Assembly: GCA_029216955.1 (NCBI GenBank)
Contig: JANAVB010003999.1
Span: forward strand, 2,594,163 to 2,658,162
DNA length: 64,000 nt
Direction of reading: 5' to 3'
Origin: Iris pallida
Lineage: Eukaryota > Streptophyta > Magnoliopsida > Asparagales > Iridaceae
In this document: piece after piece, positions 32,637 through 44,701 of the stretch
Numbering within the stretch: the stretch's first letter is position 1
Layout of the letters: every line of letters starts with the position of its first letter
Notes under the pieces: generated by a model
The model's database searches: none
The model's input: only the letters and a program-made list of their open reading frames with translations
Told to the model about the DNA's origin: nothing
Made by a program: the position numbers and the translations under genes

Positions 32637-33359
32637 AATTTTTTTGAGTTGTACCCCACTATTTTTACGATAATTAAAGGTGCACCACACCCAATTACCA
32701 TAATGCACGAAATCTTTCACTTCTGACGGAAACCGTTTATGACCAACGGTCAACTCATTTGATCGATATTTTATGACCAAAATATCATTTCTTCTTCTTC
32801 CTCGCGTAGATAACACTGTCCTCTCCCCACCGTGCGGCTCCGCTGCCCTCCTCCCCGTCGCACGCGTCCCCACCTCGTCGTACGCCATCATAGCCGCTAT
32901 TATCGCTTGTTGATGATGCTGCCGCCACTAACTGCTGCGGTACTGCTGCCACCGCTGCTAATTGCTAGGGGTGGGTAGCATCGACGATGGGGGGAGCGGG
33001 GGTGGGGGGGGGGTCGAGAGCAGCGGCAGCAGGGAGGCGGTGAGGCGCGACGGCAGGGGGACGGTGGTGGGGCGACGGGAGCAGCGGTTATGGGGAGCGA
33101 CGGGGCACAGCGACGCGGGAGTGAGGGATGGGGTGCGACGGCAGGGGAACGGTGGGAGCAGTGGCATTGGAAGCGGTGGGGCACGGTAGCAGAGGGTGTA
33201 GAGAAGAAGACTGAGTATTTCGGTCAAAAAATGGTCAATGAGTTTACCGTTTGTAAAAGAGCGTTTCCGTTAAAAGTGTGAATACCTTACACTGATAATT
33301 TGGTGCGGTACATCTTGAATTTGGATTAAAAAGATTCGGATGCAACTCAATTTTTTAAA
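32637..33359. mobile_element. Mutator-like fold-back element with GC-rich interior
   Basis: Arms of about 150 bp are inverted and diverged: TTGAGTTGTACCCCAC with TTGAGTTGCATCCGAA, GGTGCACCACACC with GATGTACCGCACC, and AACTCATTTGATCGATATTT with AACTCATTGACCATTTTT. ATATAATAG and ATATAATAT flank it as a nearly perfect 9-bp duplication. The middle (32800-33190) is GC-rich with GCGACGG and GCAGCGG words, unlike the arms, and may be captured host DNA. No intact ORF is supported. Confidence 0.55.
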
Positions 33360-33368
33360 ATATAATAT

Positions 33369-33946
33369 TAGTCGAGCACGTGACAAAAACAACACAATAA
33401 TATTGTTGAGGAATTGAGTAAAAACTTATATTAAATATTTTAAATATCTTAATTAAAATTTGTTATAGATATATTTTTAATTTTTTGAATACGTCTTTAG
33501 TATATTATATTATATTTTTAGTTTAAAAATAATTTAAATAATAAATATATATGATTTGTTATATGTTCAGATAGTAGTTAGTAGAATTTATAAAATTCTA
33601 TATTTTTTCTTATTTATGTGAGGAGATAAATAAGCGTTAATTTTTGTTATTATTTTATTATTAGATATAGAATATATATATATGATTTAGACGATTTATT
33701 TTTGAACAATTTTCCAGTTATACTATAATAGTAGAGATATAGGAAATCAAAAAGAAATCTGGCTAACCTAATCAGGGCGCATCTTAAGAAATCGATACCC
33801 ATAAAATATTCTTTGCATCCAGTAAAATAAAATTAATTTAAAAAAATACACAAATAATAAACTTTTAATAAACAAATGGCTTAACTTATAACTCATGTGT
33901 GACTTCCTTCTTCGAGACTCAAGATGATCCACCATCAATATTGTTG
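33369..33946. other. AT-rich intergenic DNA, no gene seen
   Basis: Only AT-rich sequence is visible up to the left TSD (AATAT, 33947-33951) of the copia element. Confidence 0.6.
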
Positions 33947-33951
33947 GAATT

Positions 33952-34993
33952 AATTAATTTCCTTGTTGTTCTTAAAAGATGAAAAGGAAAGAAAAGGGAC
34001 TTTAGTCCCACATTGGAAAAGAGAAAGGTTTTGGGAGTGCTTAAATAAGAATGTGCACTCATGTGGAGTGTGCAACAACCAAAGGGTTGCTAGTGGGTGA
34101 CCAATGGTGTTGTTTTAACCTCTTCATGAAAATGTAGCTGGTTTTGCCGGCAACACCGGCTACACCGGCTCGGGCTCGGACACGGGCTCGGGCGTAGAGG
34201 CGATAGTGGCGCATTGTAGACGCACTTGTGCACTTAGGCGATTCTCGTCCCGAGAATTCCTATTTTTGCAGCAGCCCAAACAAACGAAAGGGTGAATGAA
34301 TCTGCGAACAGGTAAATGAATGTTGTTTCGGAAGGGTCGCGACTTCACGAAACAACACTAATTCATCTATAAATACAACAGATTTCTGAGTTCAAAACAC
34401 ACAGAATCTGAGTATTCATTCCTCTTCTTTTTCTCTTCCAAAGTTTCTAGAAAGGTGTTCTTCCCTACGCCGGCACAGATCGGGATCGGGCTCGGGCGTA
34501 GAGGCGATAGTGGCGCATTGTAGACGCACTTGTGCACTTAGGCAACGTGGCCTCGGGCTCCTCGCGGCGATTCTCGCCCCGAGAATTCCTATTTTTGCAG
34601 CAGACCAAACAAACGAAAGGGTGAATGAATCTACGAACAGGTGAATGAATGTTGTTTCGGAAGGGTCACGACTTCACGAAACAACACTAATTCATCTATA
34701 AATACAACAGATTTCTAAGTTCAAAACACACAGAATCTGAGTATTCATTCCTCTTCTTTTTCTCTTCCAAAGTTTCCAGAAAGGTGTTCTTCCCTACGCT
34801 AGTGTCTCACAGCGTCTAGTGAACCTCCGGCAGAAAGGCTGTCTTATCCTGGGTGTTCTGGCGTGCTGACTCCAAGACGTTACCGGAGTGCCCGAAACAC
34901 TTTAAGGAAAGTGCTGCTAAACGCACGATTCAAGCCTCGACGACATATTCAACTTCGCAGAACTGATCAGTGAAGTACAATCAATTTCTAACA
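33952..34993 (+). mobile_element. 5' LTR of the copia element, with internal duplication
   Basis: It runs from TGTTGGAATTAATTAA to ATTTCTAACA, 1042 bp. A segment of about 300 bp starting GGGCTCGGGCGTAGAGGCG is present twice (from 34183 and from 34491). It includes the TATA box CTATAAATAC, found at 34368-34377 and 34696-34705. The 3' LTR has a single copy. Confidence 0.92.
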
Positions 34994-35013
34994 ATCTTAA
35001 AGTGTTGCAAATA

Positions 35014-36273
35014 ATGGCATCCGAGGCTACGATTTCGAGCATCAAGGTCATGAATCAGGACCTAGTAAAACTAGATCGCTTCGACGGGACCAACTTCACA
35101 CGCTGGCAGGCCAAGATGATCTTCCTCCTAAAAGCACTGAAGATCTACTACGTCCTCGATCCAGATCTGCCACCCATTCCAGAACCCACTGCAGCAGATT
35201 CTGATGCGGTCAAGGCAGAACGCAAAAAGCGCAAAGAGGACGAACTCCTGTGCCGTGGTCACATTCTGAACACCCTGTCGGACAGACTGTACGACCTCTA
35301 CACAGAAAATCCTTCAGCAATTGACATCTGGAAGGCTCTGGAATTCAAATTCAGAGCAGAAGAAGAAGGTACAAAGAAATTTCTTATATCAAAGTATTTT
35401 GATTACAAAATGGTTGATACAAAGCCTATACTGGCCCAAGTACACGAACTACAAGTTCTAGTCAACAAACTCAGGACAGTGAAGATAGAACTTCCGGAAC
35501 CATTCCAAGTTGGTGCTATAATTACTAAATTGCCAGCATCTTGGAATAGTTATCGAAAGAAACTACTTTACAGCTCTGAGGATTTCTCACTGGAACAGAT
35601 TCAAAAATACCTTCGAATCGAAGAGGAATCGAAGGAAAGACAGAAATTCGAGAACAACGGAGTTTCTAAAGCCAACGCGGTGAGCGCGAAAGGCAAGAAG
35701 ACTGCAGGAAAGAAGAACTTTCTCGGTCCTAAGAAGGACCAACAAAAGTTCAAGAACTCCGGCAATGCCAAAGGACCCAAGACCGACTGTTTTGTATGTG
35801 GCAAAGCAGGACATTATGCCAGAGACTGTCGGATTCGAAAGACCCAAAACAGTGAGGTAAATCTCACTGAGACAGAGGACATAATTGCTACAGTGAGAAA
35901 ACTCATGACGGTCAAAGGGAAGGCTCCAGGATGGTGGTACGATACTTGTGCTACCGTTCATGTTTCCTACGACAAAGCAGCATTCAAGACCTATTCTGAA
36001 GTCAATGATGGACAAGAAGTTCAGATGGAAAATGAAGGACATTCAACGGTCGTGGGAACATGTGATGTGAAAATCCAATTCACTTCCGGGAAGAAAGTAA
36101 CTCTGACTAACGTACTTCACGTCCCGGATATGAGTAGGAACCTCGTCAGTGGAGTCTTGTTGGGTAAACCTGGAATAAAGTCTGTCTTTGAGTCGGGCAA
36201 ATTAATATTGACCCGTAATGGAGTGTTTGTTGGAAAGGGATATACCGATGAGGGTATGACTTTGTATCATTGA
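35014..36273 (+). CDS. Copia Gag and protease region
   Basis: The ATG at 35014 (MASEATISSIK) lies only 20 bp after the LTR. The N-terminal 220 residues match the copia Gag (UBN2-like) fold, with FDGTNFTRWQAKM and LPASWNSYRK. A zinc knuckle CFVCGKAGHYARDC (CX2CX4HX4C) follows near residue 260. The aspartic protease motif reads WWYDTCATVHV; the usual D-S/T-G triad has Cys in place of Gly, which may impair it. The frame ends at a TGA (36271-36273), inside what should be the polyprotein. Confidence 0.9.
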   Translation: MASEATISSIKVMNQDLVKLDRFDGTNFTRWQAKMIFLLKALKIYYVLDPDLPPIPEPTAADSDAVKAERKKRKEDELLCRGHILNTLSDRLYDLYTENPSAIDIWKALEFKFRAEEEGTKKFLISKYFDYKMVDTKPILAQVHELQVLVNKLRTVKIELPEPFQVGAIITKLPASWNSYRKKLLYSSEDFSLEQIQKYLRIEEESKERQKFENNGVSKANAVSAKGKKTAGKKNFLGPKKDQQKFKNSGNAKGPKTDCFVCGKAGHYARDCRIRKTQNSEVNLTETEDIIATVRKLMTVKGKAPGWWYDTCATVHVSYDKAAFKTYSEVNDGQEVQMENEGHSTVVGTCDVKIQFTSGKKVTLTNVLHVPDMSRNLVSGVLLGKPGIKSVFESGKLILTRNGVFVGKGYTDEGMTLYH

Positions 36274-36283
36274 GAATAATATT

Positions 36284-37251
36284 AATAAAGTTTCTACTTC
36301 TGCTTACATGACTGAGTCATCTACTTTATGGCGTAGTAGATTTGCGCATATAGGTATTAACACTATGAAAAGGTTAATTAAATATGGATTAATTTCATAC
36401 AATTCTGAAGATTTAGATAAGTGTGAAATTTGTGCAAAATCCAAAATGATTAAAAAAATCTTTTCACAGTGTAGAGCGTAATACTAATCTACTAGATTTA
36501 GTTCACTCTGATTTATGTGAATTTAATGGCACATTATCTCGAGGAGGTAATAAATACTTTATTACCTTCATTGATGATTGCTCTAGATTTACATATGTAT
36601 ATTTATTAAAGCATAAAGATGAAGCCTTTAATGCTTTTAAAATATATAAATCAGAGGTTGAAAATCAACTTGGCAGAAAGATTAAAATACTTAGAAGTGA
36701 TAGAGGTGGTGAATATTTTTCTTTTGAATTTAATACCTTCTGTGAAGAAAACAGTATTATCCATGAATGTTCCGCACCACGGACACCTCAACAGAACGAA
36801 CTAGCAGAAAAAAAATAGAACGTATCAAGAAATGATAAATGCAATGCTAATGCATTCTGAATTATCATTTAGTTTATGGGGAGAAGCTTTACTTACTGCA
36901 TGTCATATAATGAACCGGATTCCTTTGAAGAAAACTGGTATTTCACCATATGAGATATGGAAAGGCCGTAAGCCTAATATCAGTTATTTTAGAGTGTGGG
37001 GGTGCATAGCTTATTACAAAAATATGGATCCTAAAAGGACCAAATTAGGTCCTCGTGGAATCAAAAGTATTTTTGTAGGTTATGCTGCCAATAGTAAGGC
37101 ATATAGACTTTTAAACTTAGAGTCTAACATTATTGTCGAATCCAGAGATGTGGAATTTTTCGAGAATCTTATTACTAAGAATAAGGATCCTGAAATTCAT
37201 TCTAATGAAGAGTCTCGTAAGGAGAGCTCTTCACAGTTAGTTGAAAAATAA
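36284..37251 (+). pseudogene. Copia integrase, frameshifted
   Basis: The GAG-pre-integrase segment has LWRSRFAHIG with a CEIC pair (second half of the zinc site). The catalytic core shows LVHSDLCEF, ILRSDRGGEY and a Glu-containing NTFCEENSI, which are the D-D-E residues. The frame changes near 36274-36284, in an A7 run (36452-36458) and in an A8 run (36808-36815). A TAA lies at 37249-37251. Homopolymer-linked shifts could partly be assembly errors. Confidence 0.88.
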
Positions 37252-38940
37252 CCCGAGCTTCGGATCAGCAAGAGAGTTCGAAAGGCTAAGGATCTAGGAC
37301 CTGACGAAATAGATTCTCAACTTATTTCCTTTTACTTAGTGGAAGGAAATACAGAGAAATTTATTCGAAAGATTCCTATCATTCTTCAGGTGGAAGATGA
37401 TCATAAAACCTTTAAGGAAGCAATAGCTTCGCGGGACTCATCTTTTTGGAAAGATGCTATCCAAGATGAGATGGATTCGATAATGTCTAACCATACTTGG
37501 TAAATTGTCGATCTGCCCAAAGGTTCAAAACCTTTTGGATGTAAGTGGGTGTTCAGGAAAAAGTATCATAGTGATGGTACTTTAAACACCTACAAGGCTA
37601 GACTAGTAGCCAAAGGATTTCGACAAAAAGAAGGAATTGATTATTTTGACACATATGCACCAGTAGCAAGAACAACTACAATTAGAATATTGTTTGCGTT
37701 AGCTTCATTGCATCATCTTAATGTTCATCAGATGGATGTCAAAACGACATTCTTAAATGGAGATCTCGATGAGAAGATTTACATGGAGCAACCGGAAGGG
37801 TTCGTGCTCCCGGGAAATGAACAAAAGGTATGCAAACTTGTTAAATCCTTGTACGGATTAAAACAAGCACCAAACCAGTGGCATCAGAAATTTGACTCAG
37901 TCATAATTTCTAATGGCTTTGTTCACAATGTTTGTGATAAGTGTTTATACACTAAAGTATATGGAAATATTGTGATATTTCTTTGTCTCTATGTTGATGA
38001 TATGTTGATCATTAGCAACGAAATGAGTGGAATTACAGAAACGAAGAGGTTTCTAACTTCCACATTCAAGATGAAAGATCTTGAAAAAGTTGACACTATT
38101 TTGGGGATCAAAGTAATACAAAACAGTAGGGGTTTTGAACTTACGCAGTCGCACTATGTTGAGAAAGTGCTAGACAAGTTCAAACACCTAAATTTCAAAG
38201 AAGTGAACAATCCATTTGATCCAAGTGTTAAACTAGAAAAGAATTCTGGAAGAGCCGTCGCTCAATTAGAATACGCAAGTGCTATTGGATGTCTTATATA
38301 TTTAATGCAATGCACAAGACCTGATATAGCATTTGTAGTTAGTAAAATGAGTAGATTTACTGGCAACCCTAGTAATAAGCATTGGAGGGCTATCGGAAGA
38401 ATTTTTGGTTATCTTTTGAAAACCAAGAATCTTGGATTACAATATGGTAGATTTTCTGCCGTATTAGAAGGATATACCGACGCTAGTTGGATATCAAGTG
38501 TCGTGGATAACAAATCTACGACAGGTTGGGTATTTACGCTAGCCGGAGGGGCAGTTTCTTGGAAGAGCAAGAAACAAACGTGCATTACCCATTCGACCAT
38601 GGAGTCAGAGTTTGTGGCTCTAGCTTCTGCAGGACAAGAAGCTGAGTGGTTGAGGGATCTTCTATTAGAAGTTCCGCTGGCTAAAGAGAATGTATCAAAA
38701 GTGGCAATATATTGCGATAGTCAAGCTACTCTAGCAAGAGCCTACAACGAAGTGTATAATGGGAAGTCTAGACATATAAGTCTAAGACATACCTACGTAA
38801 GAAAATTGATCAAAGATGGAATCATTTCTCTTACGTATGTGCGTACCAGCTATAACTTAGTTGATCCCTTTACTAAACCACTAGCTAGGGATTTAGTAAA
38901 GTCTACCTCGAGAGGTATGGGATTGAAACTCCTTGAGTAA
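37252..38940 (+). pseudogene. Copia reverse transcriptase and RNase H
   Basis: It is in the frame of the preceding integrase end, with a further in-frame TAA at 37501-37503. After that the frame is open for 478 codons to a TAA at 38938-38940. Reverse-transcriptase landmarks are GCKWVFRKKY, ARLVAKGF, MDVKTTFLNGDL, SLYGLKQAP and the active-site LYVDDMLII. RNase H landmarks are GYTDASW, THSTMESEFVAL and YCDSQATL. The tail DPFTKPLARD is conserved. The two TAA codons stand where CAA or GAA would be usual. This domain copies element RNA into DNA. Confidence 0.92.
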
Positions 38941-39471
38941 GAGTTCCAACAACACTGGCAACCCAATCTAATGTTAAGAAAACCTTAACCTTAGATTCAA
39001 TGGGTAATAACAAACTGTTGATTTGGATGTATACGACATGATTATGTCGACTGTTGCATTTTGAGGGTTGAGTTTATAAAACTCATAATGAAGTTCAGTA
39101 ATGTTGACATGTATCTGTAAAGCAACAGTGATACTGAAAGAACTTCACCTATATGAATTTAGAGATGGTGCCGTCTCAATAAAATCTGGAGTTTATCATA
39201 TAAAAATTCACGAGACATGATCAGCACATGGCCATTAATAGTGCTAAGCGAGAGATGTAGGCGAAGAACTACAAAAGAATGTGTGTAAAGTAACACCGAT
39301 TTTATCACAAGGAATAACTGGTTCAAAGCTCAGCTACCAGAGATTTCGATAAAATCATGTGTTGCATCTACTAAGGTTAGGTTCAAATCGAAAGATACCT
39401 AACTGTATTAACATTCTTTAAGTGATGTATTCTGGAATTCATTTCCATCATTTATGGAACAAGTGGGAGAT
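38941..39471 (+). other. Copia 3' untranslated region and polypurine tract
   Basis: No ORF is present. AAGTGGGAGA at 39461-39470 is the polypurine tract just before the TGTTGG of the 3' LTR. Confidence 0.75.
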
Positions 39472-42431
39472 TGTTGGAATTAATTAATTCCCTTGTTGTT
39501 CTTAAAAGATAAAAAGGAAAGAAAAGGGACTTTAGTCCCACATCGGAAAAGAGAGGTTTTGGGAGTGCTTAAATAGGAATGTGCACTCATGTGGAGTGTG
39601 CAACAACCAAAGGATTGCTAGTGGGTGACCAATGGTATTGTTTTAACCTCTTCATGAAAATGTAGCCGGTGTTGCCACCGACAACACCGGCTCCGGCTCC
39701 GGTGTAACGACCCGCTCCGCCCTAGCGGAACGCCGATCCAAACGGCAAGTGCAACGACTCAAACGAGCCGTCGACCCGAAGAGTTGGCATCGACCGGATA
39801 AAGAATCGATGCAAGGCTTACATTGGCCCGCCAAGATGAATCCAGACTTAGACTTTCAAAGGCGCGCTCGGAGTATCGCTCGGCCGATGCGAACATCGCT
39901 AAGGTGGGTGGCTCCGATGAACCCGTCTTTGCTTAGCCTAGACACACATCAATGCGGACACTATCACGAGAATCGCTAGGCGATAACCCCGCGCATGCTA
40001 ATAAAAGACTCAATGCACCTAGCTAAGGGAATAATCTCATCTTGCATGCTTGTATAGAATATGGAAAGAAACATGAAAAATATGAGAACTCTCGCACCAC
40101 GCTCCACGCTCGTGCTACGGCACAAGCTTACGTTCAAGTCCCGTACGCGTTCAACAATGAAACAATGAATGGGTTACAACAATGAAATGGGAAGACAATC
40201 AACATAGTCGTTCCTAGTAGAGTATAGCAACATTGAAAGGCTATGGGACCGATGGGTCGCCAAGGCGACTCCCGCACTGGGAGTTGCGTAATGCGTGAAT
40301 GAATGAATCAACGAATGAATGAACGGATGAATAAATACGTGAAAATGAATGAACGAACGAACAAGTGAAAGAAAGAAATGAAAAAAAGAATACATGAAAG
40401 ATAAGACATAAAAGACGTTAGCGACAGGTGTGACGGGCACGTGCAACGGGGCTCGCTACCCGTGCTGCACGGACGCCAACCTGGTCGATAACGCATTGTG
40501 GCTAAGGGTTAGCCTACGGCTCGGAGACAGCCGTTATGTTAAATGATAAAGTAAATACGAAATGGTCGTGGACAAACGGCACGGGCGATGGGGGGGAATA
40601 CCGTGGCCGTCATGAGGAAGGATTCCGCGGCACGATCGATGGAGGGTAATCGTGGCCGGCCTAGGCGGAATCAATACGGGGCTTACGGGCTGCCTGGGTG
40701 CGGGCTTGGGCACCAGGGGACGTAAATGCAGGGTATATTCAAGAGACTTAACGGGGTGTACCAGCCATCACCCTACGCTAAGTTGAGAATTACCAAGGAG
40801 AATGCCCAAAATGGCTTGTAAAGCCAGCGACCCATGCATGTAGATTAAGTGGACTATGCTGGTGGCAATCCACGTGCAAGTCCTTGCATTGAAATCAAAG
40901 TAGTCTAAGTTAAATGAACAAGTGCCTCCTGAACGTGCTTGAAATATAACATCCTGAACATGAACATGCCCGAAATATAACACTCTTGAACACGCTTGCA
41001 ATGTAACATCCTGAACATGCTTGAAATATAATATTTAGAACGTGCCTACGACGTGCTAGGACCCGAGACATGAACACGCTCGTAACATTGAATGTTTATA
41101 TGAATCATGTTATGTTGAGATATGTGAATTGTTGACTAACTTGGTTTACCTTGGACAGGAAAGGCCGGACGGTAAGTATGGGTAAGTCGTGCATGTATTT
41201 TAATGCAGACACTTGAATTCGGCAACACGATATGGGTTACGATATATGCCATGAAACTGATCCTAAGGCAAGATTAGAAAGACAATGAACGATAGACGGT
41301 ACACAAAAGTAAATGCAACGTGTTTGGTAATGATAGCATTGTGGGCGAGTTAGCCTCCCCACTAGTGCATAACAATGTACTGATAACCCCACAGTCTGCT
41401 TGCAGGATGCAGGAGACACCGGCGGGTGCGAAGCTTCCATCGAACGTGCTAAAGGCGCGAAGCTATCTCTGGGGCCTTGGAACGTTGCAGAAGCTGAGGC
41501 ACCCTATACAGGACATAATGTATCGGAACATCACCATGTATCATTCCATCTTGTAAGCCATTTGGCACGCCTTTTTTGTTTCAGAGAGAGAGCTCGAGCG
41601 ATTTGTAATATCGGCCTAGCGCCGCTTGTAACCTTCTTGAATATCAATAAAGAGTTCGGATTCGCTTCTACTTATGTTTATTTACTTTTCGCTGCAATGG
41701 GGACACTCTGTACGACTCTGTGGCCTAGCTCGAATCGGCCGTTTCTGGACTTGGCCTTGCACGGGCGCAACCTAGGCCCGTGCGGCATCACGCCTTAGCG
41801 AGGACGATCGCTCCTACGGGAGCGGGGCGTGACATCCGGCTCCGGCTCGGGCTCGGGATCGTGATCGGGATCGGGCACGGGCTCGGGCGTAGAGGCGATA
41901 GTGGCGCATTGTAGACGCACTTGTGCACTTACGCAACATGGCATCGGGCGAGTGGCGTAGGCTCGGCCCTCGAGCCTCGGGCCTCGGGCCTCGGGCTCCT
42001 CGCGGCGATTCTCGCCCCGAGAATTCCTATTTTTGCAGCAGCCCAAACAAACGAAAGGGTGAATGAATCTGCGAACAGGTGAATGAATGTTGTTTCGGAA
42101 GGGTCGCGACTTCACGAAACAACACTAATTCATCTATAAATACAACAGATTTCTGAGTTCAAAACACACAGAATCTGAGTATTCATTCCTCTTCTTTTTC
42201 TCTTCCAAAGTTTTCAGAAAGGTGTTCTTCCCTACGCCGGTGTCTCACAGCGTCTAGTGAACCTCCGGCAGAAAGGCTGTCTTATCTTGGGTGTTCTGGC
42301 GTGCTGACTCCAAGACGTTACCTGAGTGCCCGAAACACTTTAAGGAAAGTGCTGCTAAATGCACGATTCAAGCCTCGACGACATATTCAACTTCGTAGAA
42401 CTGATCAGTGAAGTACAATCAATTTCTAACA
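39472..42431 (+). mobile_element. 3' LTR of the copia element, split by a solo LTR
   Basis: It starts TGTTGGAATTAATTAATT and ends ATTTCTAACA. The host parts are 39472-39702 and 41840-42431, about 820 bp. One TATA box (CTATAAATAC, 42134-42143) is present. A CGGGCCTCGGGCCTCGGGCT stretch at 41980 is longer than in the 5' LTR. Confidence 0.92.
39703..41834 (+). mobile_element. Solo LTR (2.13 kb), Ty3/gypsy type
   Basis: It begins TGTAACGACCCGCTCCG and ends GGAGCGGGGCGTGACA. TCCGG is duplicated (39698-39702 and 41835-41839). The GCTCCG/CGGAGC-like ends and GGGGCGTGACA match long gypsy LTRs. An AATGAATGAACGAACG patch lies near 40280-40380. No coding sequence is present. A likely polyadenylation region (AATATCAATAAAG, 41639) lies about 190 bp before the end. 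Confidence 0.88.
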
Positions 42432-42436
42432 AATAT

Positions 42437-43285
42437 TTAGTTTTATTTTATTTTATTTCAGTTTTGTTAAGCACGATGTAACAGTGCAACAACAACAGAA
42501 GTAGTATCTTAGTTCTTAGATGGAAGACAGAAAAACAAAAAAAATATTGGTATCGTATCCATGTTTGTTTAAGGTTGTTCGAGACAAATGCAACCAGGAT
42601 CGGCTCTTGAGCTCATGAAAGTTGGAGACGAACTTTTGAAATGAATCACATAAGTAAATATATAAAAAATTGAAAATAAATGTAAAGTAATATAATTTTT
42701 TTTTGTTACCATTCAAATTTGAAGGATTTATACTGTGTAAGTTTAACAATATAACCACTATATCACAACATTTTTGAGTAAAATATGGCCCAATAGTACA
42801 TTATAATTATGTTCTAATCCTTTTGCATATACTGAGGCAGGACTGTCCCTAAATGCAACTTTAGTATAAACTCTTTAGATTGATTGATCTTAGTCCGAGA
42901 AAAGTCTTGGACAAAATTACTTAAAAACTCTTGGAATTAATAGAATGTATTTGCTCACTGAACTCGAGTGATTATTATGGTTACCGAGAAGAGATATAAG
43001 ACCATGACTGGGTGACAGAAGACTAATGGCTCGAGCCATGGAGGATTATAATTTCTTTTATTTAGAATAATGATGGAAGTTGGGAACAGTTGGCCCAAAA
43101 AGATATGTAATGCAGCGTGCACAAAATTCTGTGCCAGGCATTTAAAAAAATAGACTGTATTTGCTCAATTATTTGGACATGGCAGCTGACCACAATGTTT
43201 TGTTGGTTTTTGCTGCATGGGTAGTCATACAAAATTTACTATTGCTGCAAGAAAGAATTGTCAAAATCACAAAGGTAACGTCAAA
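42437..43285. other. AT-rich intergenic DNA, no gene seen
   Basis: No ORF with recognisable similarity and no repeat boundary were found between the copia element and the CACTA end. Confidence 0.6.
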
Positions 43286-43635
43286 CACTAAAAAAATACT
43301 GCTAATTAGCGACGAAAAATAAGTCAGTATATTGATATTTTCAGTCGCTAATCATATATAGCGACAGAATAGCAAAGAAATTTTTAGGTCCGTCACTAGA
43401 TCAGTTGTGTATTTAGCGACCAATTAGCGACTGAAACTGTCTGTCGCAAACTCAGCGATAGACTAGCGATAAAATATAGACTTTTTGTGAGTTTCATTTT
43501 TCGGTATCAGATAGTAGGTTATTGTTCCAAATTTTTGTCGCTAACCCGTCGCTTAATTACTTTTCATTTAACGATTTTTTAGGGACGGATAGGCGACTTT
43601 TTTTGGATACATTTGTCCAATTTTTTGTACCAGTG
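43286..43635. mobile_element. Small CACTA (En/Spm) non-autonomous element
   Basis: CACTAAAAAAATACTGC opens it and TTTTTTGTACCAGTG closes it (inverse CACTGGTAC). Subterminal words TTAGCGAC, GTCGCTAA and TAGCGACAGA recur many times in both orientations, as in plant CACTA elements. The right end coincides with the LTR of the gag-only element, which is inserted a base or two from the CACTA terminus. Confidence 0.75.
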
Positions 43636-44701
43636 TTACGATCCGCACCCTGAATAGGGACACGAGCACGTGGTTACGTCCAGCCTACGCCACAGTATCG
43701 GCGGTAAAACGCTGTATATATGGTCTGTAAATACTACGACTAAAACAGATAAAGGTACCTGTATAGTATATACTGTAACACCCAGTTTTTCCAGATGAGG
43801 GTATTTTTGAAATTTTGTAATTATAATTATTATTCATTGATATTTATTTCACATTATGATTTTTGGTAATTTTTAATTATTTTTAAACTATTTAAAACTG
43901 TTTTAAGTCATGACTTGTGATTTTGATGTGCTGCTAGTGAAACCTGAGAGACTGCATGACCTAGAGCCTAACCACGTCATTAGGATGATTTAATTGTTAT
44001 TTTTAGCCTAGGGGTATTTTGGTCATTTTGACTTATTTGATTTATTTGGTGATTTGTTGAATTGGTGAATTTCTGGTTGACTTGACTTGTTGAGACCTAG
44101 TGAGCTAGCCTAGAAGCTAACCCTAGCCATGGTGACCCTAGTCTAACTTAGGTTAACCTACATTTAGTCATTAGAAACTAATTTTAGAATGAGGGGACTT
44201 GGTTTAGTGGATTTGAGTCATGGTTTATAGTTTCATAAAATGGCTTATGACTTCATGACTTGATTAACCATAACTTAAGCCCATGGGCCAATTTAGGAAA
44301 CCCTAACCCTAATTTCTTCCTTTATGACTAGCCATAGGGATCCCCACCCTATATAAACACTTATTCTCTAGGGCTTGCCTCCTTCTTTCATTCATTTCAA
44401 CATTGGAGAAGGAAAGGTATTGTCCCTCTTGCAAAAATCCCCATAAATCTATTTTAATTTCTTTTTGATCCTAGTTTCTTGCATTAGAACCTAACACTCT
44501 CCTATTTTCTGATTTCTGAGTTTAATCACAGCCTTGGGTCAATTTGGGGCTTTTGGCACCAAGAGGAAGAATCCCCCATTTGGAGCTTTTCTAAGCTTTT
44601 TACACACATAGGTAAAATCCTTCAAATTGATTTAAATTTCAGTTTTCTTTGCATGTAGGGCTAGATCTAGGAGTCCCCTAGGTGTTCCTAAAATTTGGGT
44701 G

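Larger units (their letters stand above)
33952..42431 (+). mobile_element. Complete Ty1/copia element with a nested solo LTR
   Basis: Two LTRs bound a gag-pol region and AATAT is duplicated at both ends (33947-33951 and 42432-42436). The order gag, protease, integrase, reverse transcriptase, RNase H is the copia order. Without the 2.1-kb nested LTR the element is about 6.3 kb. Frameshifts and stops in pol mean it is not autonomous as read. The similarity of its LTRs indicates a fairly recent insertion. Confidence 0.95.
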
